Position numbers and translations under genes: made by a program
Assembly: GCA_035701115.1 (NCBI GenBank)
Contig: DASSOA010000061.1
Span: forward strand, 1-6,062
Reading direction: 5' to 3'
Length of the DNA: 6,062 nucleotides
DNA from: DASSKW01 sp035701115
GTDB taxonomy: Bacteria > Pseudomonadota > Gammaproteobacteria > Natronospirales > REEB76
Notes under the pieces: model-generated
The model's input: the letters and a program-made list of their open reading frames with translations, nothing else
Told to the model about the DNA's origin: nothing
The model's database searches: none
Shown here: piece after piece, positions 1 to 4,353 of the stretch
Position numbering within the stretch: the first letter of the stretch is position 1
Layout of the letters: each line of letters begins with the position of its first letter

Positions 1-105
1 GCGGCACGCATGCGCAAGTTGATCCGCAAGCGGCGGCTGGAACGCTGGAAGCAGCGTCATCGTCAGCTGCTGCGGCGCCGTCGCCATCGCCGGTTCGGCA
101 CCTGA
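1..105 (+). CDS. 3' end of an unknown gene with an Arg-rich C-terminal tail (partial)
   Basis: Only the last 34 codons and a TGA stop (103-105) are inside the window; the gene begins upstream. Nineteen of the 34 residues are basic (14 Arg, 3 Lys, 2 His), including a run of four Arg near the end, and the protein finishes in Phe-Gly-Thr. I chose this frame because almost every codon ends in G or C, as in neighbouring genes, and because its stop sits 14 bases before a perfect hairpin. A tail like this could be a cytoplasmic end following a membrane segment, or a nucleic-acid-binding extension. No domain is visible, so no function is assigned. An in-frame ATG at position 10 means a very small separate ORF cannot be formally excluded. 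Confidence 0.55.
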   Translation, partial: AARMRKLIRKRRLERWKQRHRQLLRRRRHRRFGT

Positions 106-119
106 CGCAAACGGTCAGT

Positions 120-157
120 TTCCGCACCGGAACACGTGGCCGCGTTCCGGTGCGGAA
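120..157. terminator. Perfect 14-bp hairpin between convergent genes, probable bidirectional terminator
   Basis: Bases 120-133 and 144-157 are exact reverse complements, enclosing a 10-base loop (134-143). The hairpin lies between the stop of the plus-strand gene (105) and the stop of the minus-strand peptidase (164), where a shared terminator is expected. Neither side is followed by a clear T-run, so it is not a textbook intrinsic terminator; it could instead stabilise 3' ends or assist Rho-dependent termination. Each arm is itself a smaller palindrome (TTCCG, three bases, CGGAA). Confidence 0.65.
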
Positions 158-163
158 CGGCCT

Positions 164-2152
164 TCAGTCAAGATGCTGTTTCATCCAGTCAATCCAGCGC
201 CGGTAAACATCCGTGGTACGCACGATATCGTGAGGAAAATGCGTGTCGGCCGGATAGGCAAAGAATTTCACTTCCACGCCGTTGTCGCGCAGCGCGTGAT
301 ACCACTCGTAGCTGTTGACCAGCGGCACGTTCGGATCGCCGACGTCGCCCATGATCAGCGTCGGTGCCTTGACGTTGCGGGCATACATAATAGGTGACTG
401 ATCGCGCCAGATCTTCCAGTATTTCGCGGTCCACGGCGAACCGCCGAAGAAATACAGGTCGCCTGTCTGGTAGTAGGCAATGGTGTAGTCCATTACCCAA
501 TCGGTGAGCGCCGCGCCCGACACTGCGGCCCTCCACGTATTCGGGTAATGCCCGGTCAGCCATGTCGTCATGTAACCGCCGTAGGACCAGCCCGATACGC
601 CGATCCGGTGGGAGTCCACCATGCCGAGTTTCTCCACGGCGGCGAGTCCCGCCATCACGTCTTTGCCCGGTCCCTCGCCCGTGTCACGGAATATGGCGTG
701 CTGGTATTTGTCGCCGAGATTGATGCTGCCGCGATAATTGGGCTGGAACACCACAAATCCGGCGGCGGCCAGCAGTTGCGGCAGTGGCGAGAACCTTACT
801 GTTGACGCGCCTTCCGGTCCGCCGTGAATCACCAGCACCAGCGGATAGTTCCGGCCGCGCACATAATCAACCGGATAGGTCAGCACGCCGTCTTCTTGAA
901 ACCCGCCCGGTCCGCGCCAGTCAATGGTTTGGGTGCGGCCGAGTTTCAGGGTGTCCACAAACTCATTGAGATCAGTCAGACGGCGAGGCTTCGCTGCAAT
1001 CGAATTCATGACGTAAAGTTCGTCGGGATGCGTGTCCGTGCTTCCGACAAATGCGATTGCCCCGTTCTTCGCTACACTCACGCTGGAACCGACCTCGACG
1101 CCGTCGAGGTCCAGTTGATGCGCCGGGCCATGCAATAGCTGCTCCCACATGACCGAATGCGTTCCGTTTTCCCCGGTGAGCAGCATGCCATCGCCGGACG
1201 GCAGCCAGGTAAATGTATTGAGATTGCGCGCCAGTGCAGCCGTCACGTCGCGCGTCTTGCCGTCGACATTTACATACACGGCGTTGCCGTTGTTCTGATC
1301 GCCATCGCGCGGACGCAGGAAAGCATAATCGTCATTGCCGGGGGCGTATGCGAATCCGCTCGATGTATCCGCGGAAACTATGGTATCGGGTTTGCCGCCT
1401 GCGACATCCACTTCATCAATGACGGAATGAAACGAGGGGCCCCAGTACGGTCCCGGGAAGCGGGTGAATACGATGCGCTTGCCGTTATGACTCCATACCA
1501 GTGGCGTCGCGCCTTCCTGATCCGTCTGCAGGCTGAAATCCCCTTGGGTAAGCTGTCTGGCGGCGCCGCCTGCGCTCGACACGACCCACAGATGCCAGGG
1601 TGCCAACGCCGCACGCAACTGGAAATTGCCGTCGGTCACCTGGAATCCGTTATCGTGCGCCTTGACAGCCTTTTCATTCAGCGGCGGATCCTGCGCGATA
1701 AACGCCATCGTCTTGCCGTCCGGACTCCAGCTGAATTCCACGATTCCCTGTTTGTTATCGGTGATGCGCACCGCATCGCCCCCGTTCATGGGCATCACGT
1801 AGATCTGCGCCTGCTTGGTGTCCGGATCCGTGGCGAGAAACGCCAGACGTGTGCCGTCCGGCGACCAGCGCGGCGAACCCAGTCCATCGCGGTTGTACGT
1901 CAGCGTGCGCATTGCGCCGCCGGCAATGTCCACCAGATCAATTTCGGATTTGGTCTTGTCGTCCTTCCAGTCGGGACGCGAAACAACCACTGCAATCCGG
2001 CTACCGTCAGGCGACAGTTGTGGATTCCCGATACTGACCTGTTTCTGCAGATCGGCAAGCTGATAGGTATGCGTTGCTTGCGCATGCAGTGCACACCAGG
2101 GAGCGGTGACAAGTGCCAGCAATGCGGCCAGGGAAGAGCGGTGCGGTTTCAT
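164..2152 (-). CDS. Secreted S9-family serine peptidase (prolyl oligopeptidase / acylaminoacyl peptidase type)
   Basis: A complete 662-residue protein. Residues 1-26 form a Sec signal peptide: basic start, hydrophobic core, Ala-x-Ala-type cleavage after about A24 or A26. This predicts a periplasmic or exported enzyme. Residues about 40-400 are a beta-propeller with repeated PD40 motifs of the SPDG type followed by hydrophobic strands (near 46-55, 97-106, 143-152, with a degenerate SHNG copy near 221). The C-terminal alpha/beta-hydrolase domain begins near 420. It holds the HGG oxyanion-region motif (443-445), the nucleophile motif GWSYGG with Ser523, the acid Asp606 (GDVGDPNVP) and His638 (ADTHFP), so the triad looks intact. 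Family members cleave short peptides, often after proline or at blocked N-termini; the substrate here is unknown. AGGA lies 5 bases before the ATG. Its 5' end faces the dsbG-like gene across a 136-bp gap. Confidence 0.95.
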   Translation of the reverse strand: MKPHRSSLAALLALVTAPWCALHAQATHTYQLADLQKQVSIGNPQLSPDGSRIAVVVSRPDWKDDKTKSEIDLVDIAGGAMRTLTYNRDGLGSPRWSPDGTRLAFLATDPDTKQAQIYVMPMNGGDAVRITDNKQGIVEFSWSPDGKTMAFIAQDPPLNEKAVKAHDNGFQVTDGNFQLRAALAPWHLWVVSSAGGAARQLTQGDFSLQTDQEGATPLVWSHNGKRIVFTRFPGPYWGPSFHSVIDEVDVAGGKPDTIVSADTSSGFAYAPGNDDYAFLRPRDGDQNNGNAVYVNVDGKTRDVTAALARNLNTFTWLPSGDGMLLTGENGTHSVMWEQLLHGPAHQLDLDGVEVGSSVSVAKNGAIAFVGSTDTHPDELYVMNSIAAKPRRLTDLNEFVDTLKLGRTQTIDWRGPGGFQEDGVLTYPVDYVRGRNYPLVLVIHGGPEGASTVRFSPLPQLLAAAGFVVFQPNYRGSINLGDKYQHAIFRDTGEGPGKDVMAGLAAVEKLGMVDSHRIGVSGWSYGGYMTTWLTGHYPNTWRAAVSGAALTDWVMDYTIAYYQTGDLYFFGGSPWTAKYWKIWRDQSPIMYARNVKAPTLIMGDVGDPNVPLVNSYEWYHALRDNGVEVKFFAYPADTHFPHDIVRTTDVYRRWIDWMKQHLD

Positions 2153-2288
2153 GGGTATCCTGCCTTGCAGAAGGGGACCACACTATATCAGCAAGCCTGC
2201 CGGCCGCCGAAATCGGGGCCGGGTGAAATATCCCACCCCCGCAGCCGGTCCCGTGTAACATGTTGCGTATCCGGGATCGGAGCATGCC
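2153..2288. promoter_or_regulatory. Divergent intergenic region between S9 peptidase and dsbG-like gene
   Basis: These 136 bases separate the 5' ends of two divergent genes for exported proteins, so both promoters should lie here. I found only isolated AT-rich hexamers (for example TATAGT on the minus strand and AAATAT near 2226-2231), with no well-spaced -35 partner. A weak 5-bp inverted repeat, GGGTG/CACCC (2221-2225 and 2234-2238), is present. The role is inferred from gene arrangement and no specific site is claimed. Confidence 0.4.
2279..2282 (+). promoter_or_regulatory. Ribosome binding site of the dsbG-like gene
   Basis: GGAG lies 6 bases before the ATG at 2289. It favours this ATG over the overlapping ATG at 2284, which is in another frame. 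Confidence 0.6.
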
Positions 2289-2891
2289 ATGCAATCCAGT
2301 TTGAATCGCGTCCGGCGGCAAGCCGCCAGCATCGTATTTTCCCTGCTGTCCTGTCTTGCATTTACCGCCAATGCACAGAACGCAGATCAGCCGCTGCTGC
2401 AGATGCATTGGCCGCAACTTGAGACGGCGGACTGGATCGCGGAAGGTGCGGCAAAACCGCTGCACGTGCTATATGCATTCGTTGATCCGAATTGTCCCTA
2501 CTGCCATCAGCTCTGGGTCAATCTTCAATCGCAATACCAGCACGGGCTTCAGGTACGGTTCATTCTTGTCGGCATCATCTCGGCGACGAGCCCGACCAAG
2601 GCTGCGGCCATCCTCGAATCCGACAATCCCTTGCAGGCGTGGCAGCGCAATGAACGCGAATGGAACAAGAGCCCCGGCGGCAGTCCGGGTGGCGGCATTG
2701 CGCCGCTGCATCAGCTGGATTTCTCCATGCGCCTGCGACTGACGATGAATTACAGGCGGGCGCGCGATTTTGGCATCATCGGCACACCGGGTCTGGTATG
2801 GAAAGACCGCACCGGCACGATCCATGTGCTGCAATCCTCACCGCTGCCGGCACAACTCGCACAGATCGTGCGTTCGGCCAGCGCGGACTGA
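2289..2891 (+). CDS. dsbG: DsbG-like periplasmic thiol:disulfide oxidoreductase, thioredoxin domain only
   Basis: A 200-residue protein with a Sec signal peptide (cleavage most likely after A29, Ala-Asn-Ala). The thioredoxin-fold domain holds the active site CPYC (C69, C72) in the context DPNCPYC and the cis-proline motif Thr166-Pro167. The phrase WIAEG just before the domain, and CPYC rather than the CGYC of DsbC, point to the DsbG branch. Family members reduce sulfenic acids or shuffle disulfides in the periplasm and are recycled by DsbD. E. coli DsbG is about 248 residues, with CPYC at mature residue 109; here only about 39 residues precede it in the mature chain, so the N-terminal cystatin-like dimerisation domain is absent. 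The spacing from CPYC to cis-Pro is close to normal, so the catalytic domain itself is not truncated. A cysteine at residue 22 (LLSC) weakly resembles a lipobox, but the hydrophobic stretch continues past it. Its stop lies 7 bp from the stop of the convergent ParB-like gene. Confidence 0.82.
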   Translation: MQSSLNRVRRQAASIVFSLLSCLAFTANAQNADQPLLQMHWPQLETADWIAEGAAKPLHVLYAFVDPNCPYCHQLWVNLQSQYQHGLQVRFILVGIISATSPTKAAAILESDNPLQAWQRNEREWNKSPGGSPGGGIAPLHQLDFSMRLRLTMNYRRARDFGIIGTPGLVWKDRTGTIHVLQSSPLPAQLAQIVRSASAD

Positions 2892-2898
2892 GCGCACG

Positions 2899-3900
2899 CT
2901 ACTCCGACGACATCGCGGCGACGATCGCAAGATCGCTGGCCTTGACTGACGCCACGTCAAAATTCCGCGCCGCGGCGGCCATGCGCGTCAGCGCAGCCCC
3001 CATTTCCATCACAGGTTTGGCGCTGCCCTTCTTGATGCGGTGAAAGCGCACGGGATTGATGCGGGCCACCACGTAATTGCGCAGATAGGGCGACTTGAAC
3101 CCGCGTGCCTGCAGCTTGGCGATGATTTTCTTCACCTCCGCATCGATCTGCCGCAGCCGCGCGGCATAGGCCTCGCGCTGCCTCAGGCTGACTGCTAACG
3201 TGCGCTCACTGAAGCGATCCACTTTCTTCAGAAAAGGACTGTATGCGCCGCCGGCAAAGCGCTTGTCTTCGGCGTACAGAATGCCGAGCGTGAGAAATTC
3301 GGGCGCCTCGAATTCGGCGACAAATTCCTGCTCTTTCGCGCGGGGTTTGCGTTTGGCGAGATTGCGCGCCATGCGGATCACTTCCAGTGCGCGATCCTTC
3401 AGGTTATGCGCTTTCTCGGTATTGAGCGCGAGGATACGAAACGCGAGTTGTTCGTCCGGCGAAACCAGTGCCGTCACCAGCTTCAGACCAAGTACCTTGG
3501 CCGCGGCCAGACGATGCCGTCCGTTGGGCGTCCAGAACAGCCCGTCTTCTCCGCGCACCACGATGATTGGATCGAGAAACGCACCGCTCTCCTCGATCTT
3601 CTGCGCCAGACGCTTGGTATGCGTCGGCGACAGATCGCGCTGGAACGGCGTCGGCTGCACGGCGGTAATTGGCAGCGTCGCCAGCAGCACCGGTTTGCCG
3701 GACAGCGGTTCACGATAACCGCCGATCGCAGCGCCGCCGCGGGCCTGGACCTGTTTCGTCAGTTCGACGAGTGCGGGTGCGTCACCGGCAAGAACAATAT
3801 CGTCCGGATCGAGGCCACGGCGCGTCTTGCTGACCGGTAGCCGCTTGCGGCTTGCGGTGCTTCTGGAGCGCGCGGGTTTTTTCTTGCGTACGGCAGGCAT
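2899..3900 (-). CDS. Orphan ParB N-terminal-domain protein
   Basis: A 333-residue protein without signal peptide or membrane segments, so cytoplasmic. Residues 1-30 are strongly basic (Lys/Arg/Ser-rich), which suits DNA contact. Residues about 74-147 match the ParB/Srx nucleotide-binding fold: LPITAVQPTPFQRD, then a Leu-Ala-x-Ile-x-x-x-Gly helix, the PIIVV strand, and NGRHRLAAAK (126-135), which corresponds to the GERR-type motif of ParB. Residues about 150-330 are helical and charged, with a possible coiled segment near 235-266; I see no standard ParB helix-turn-helix. No parA neighbour is present, so chromosome partitioning is unlikely. ParB-domain proteins can act as CTP switches, as nucleases or as specific DNA binders; which applies here is unknown. 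The start is set by AAGGAG 6 bases upstream. The gene lies 36 bp downstream of the GIY-YIG gene in the same direction, so co-transcription is likely. Confidence 0.85.
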   Translation of the reverse strand: MPAVRKKKPARSRSTASRKRLPVSKTRRGLDPDDIVLAGDAPALVELTKQVQARGGAAIGGYREPLSGKPVLLATLPITAVQPTPFQRDLSPTHTKRLAQKIEESGAFLDPIIVVRGEDGLFWTPNGRHRLAAAKVLGLKLVTALVSPDEQLAFRILALNTEKAHNLKDRALEVIRMARNLAKRKPRAKEQEFVAEFEAPEFLTLGILYAEDKRFAGGAYSPFLKKVDRFSERTLAVSLRQREAYAARLRQIDAEVKKIIAKLQARGFKSPYLRNYVVARINPVRFHRIKKGSAKPVMEMGAALTRMAAAARNFDVASVKASDLAIVAAMSSE

Positions 3901-3906
3901 CTCATG

Positions 3907-3912
3907 CTCCTT
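3907..3912 (-). promoter_or_regulatory. Strong ribosome binding site of the ParB-like gene
   Basis: On the minus strand this reads AAGGAG, 6 bases before the ATG that begins at 3900. It is the strongest Shine-Dalgarno in the window and fixes the start against the out-of-frame ATG at 3905. It lies in the short gap after the GIY-YIG stop, giving this second gene its own translation start. Confidence 0.75.
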
Positions 3913-3936
3913 GAATCCGGTTTGTTGGCACCGGCG

Positions 3937-4215
3937 TCATGCATTCACGGCGTGTTGCGCCACCCATTCCAGTTTGTGCGCCCGCGGCAGACGCTTGATG
4001 ACCGCTTCCAGTTTCAGTGCTTCGGAACGATTGCTCACGCGCTGCGCGGCAAGCAGGATGGCCGGCGGATGCGCGCGGGTAAACCGGGCGCCGCGGCGTC
4101 CGCCGCGATGTTCGTCCAGCCGGCGCGCCAGATCGGTGGTAATCCCCGTGTACAGGCGCCCGCCTCTGCACTCCAGTATGTAGACAAAATACGGCCGGGC
4201 AATCGGTGCTGTCAT
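3937..4215 (-). CDS. Small GIY-YIG nuclease-fold protein (UPF0213/YhbQ-like)
   Basis: A 92-residue single-domain protein of the size usual for stand-alone GIY-YIG proteins. From the chosen ATG, the first motif is YFVYIL (residues 9-14, Tyr12) and the second LYTGIT (21-26, Tyr22). These are followed by LARRLDEH with the expected catalytic Arg32 and His36, and by the metal-binding Glu70 in KLEAVIKRL. All residues expected for catalysis are therefore present. Members of this family are predicted DNA endonucleases; YhbQ-type proteins have been linked to DNA damage handling, but the substrate here is unknown. The frame stays open upstream to a GTG at 4317, adding 34 residues without family character. 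The ATG at 4215 starts just before the domain and has only a weak GGA 4 bases upstream. It is the upstream partner of the ParB-like gene and is divergent from the ATPase gene. Confidence 0.88.
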   Translation of the reverse strand: MTAPIARPYFVYILECRGGRLYTGITTDLARRLDEHRGGRRGARFTRAHPPAILLAAQRVSNRSEALKLEAVIKRLPRAHKLEWVAQHAVNA

Positions 4216-4303
4216 GGTGTCCGGTCGGAAAGTCAAAGCTGGCCCATTCTGCCACGATTGGCGGCCGCACGGCGTCGGACCGCAATTGAGCCAGATCAAC
4301 GCG

Positions 4304-4350
4304 GCGAGTCTGTCCACCCGTCATACTGCCGGTCTGTCTTCAGGACTCGC
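4304..4350. repeat. 7-bp inverted repeat in the ATPase leader
   Basis: GCGAGTC (4304-4310) and GACTCGC (4344-4350) are exact reverse complements separated by 33 bases. The right arm overlaps the last two bases of the ATPase Shine-Dalgarno and ends 3 bases before the ATG. In RNA a pairing could partly hide the ribosome binding site; in DNA it could be an operator. A 7-bp match in about 140 bases is close to what chance would give, so significance is doubtful. Confidence 0.3.
4342..4345 (+). promoter_or_regulatory. Ribosome binding site deciding the ATPase start
   Basis: AGGA lies 8 bases before the ATG at 4354. It matters because the reading frame stays open far upstream, over the antisense GIY-YIG gene, so the start cannot be set by an upstream stop codon. 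Confidence 0.6.
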
Positions 4351-4353
4351 GTC

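Larger units (their letters stand above)
4216..4353. promoter_or_regulatory. Divergent intergenic region between GIY-YIG and P-type ATPase genes
   Basis: These 138 bases separate two divergent start codons and should hold promoters for both transcripts. I found no properly spaced -35/-10 pair: TTGAGC (4286-4291) and CATACT (4322-4327) on the plus strand are 30 bases apart, which is too far. The region contains a NotI-type palindrome, GCGGCCGC (4261-4268), and the inverted repeat listed separately. The role is inferred from position only. Confidence 0.4.

Noticed and set aside
3..206. Alternative plus-strand frame through the window start (Ala/Pro/Ser-rich, ending at 206)
   Set aside because: Its third codon positions are less G/C-biased than those of the frame ending at 105, and it reads through the hairpin and into the antisense peptidase gene.
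2346..2357. Possible lipobox (LLSC) in the DsbG-like signal peptide
   Set aside because: Leu at the -2 position is uncommon, the hydrophobic core continues after the Cys, and a good Ala-Asn-Ala type I cleavage site follows.
1157..2422. A 421-codon plus-strand open frame opposite the S9 peptidase
   Set aside because: It lies antisense to a protein with intact family motifs throughout, overlaps the start of dsbG, and its translation (many Arg, His, Cys, no domain) has the look of a G+C-driven shadow frame.
2922..2935. Small hairpin CGATC-GCAA-GATCG just after the dsbG stop
   Set aside because: The stem is only 5 bp with no T-run, and it lies inside the ParB-like coding sequence, so it is not supported as a terminator.
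3937..4317. Longer form of the GIY-YIG protein starting at GTG 4317
   Set aside because: The added 34 residues match nothing in the family and would occupy most of the divergent promoter region. The ATG at 4215 sits just before the domain.
4286..4327. Possible sigma-70 promoter (TTGAGC and CATACT) for the ATPase
   Set aside because: The 30-base spacing is far from the usual 16-18 and both hexamers are weak.
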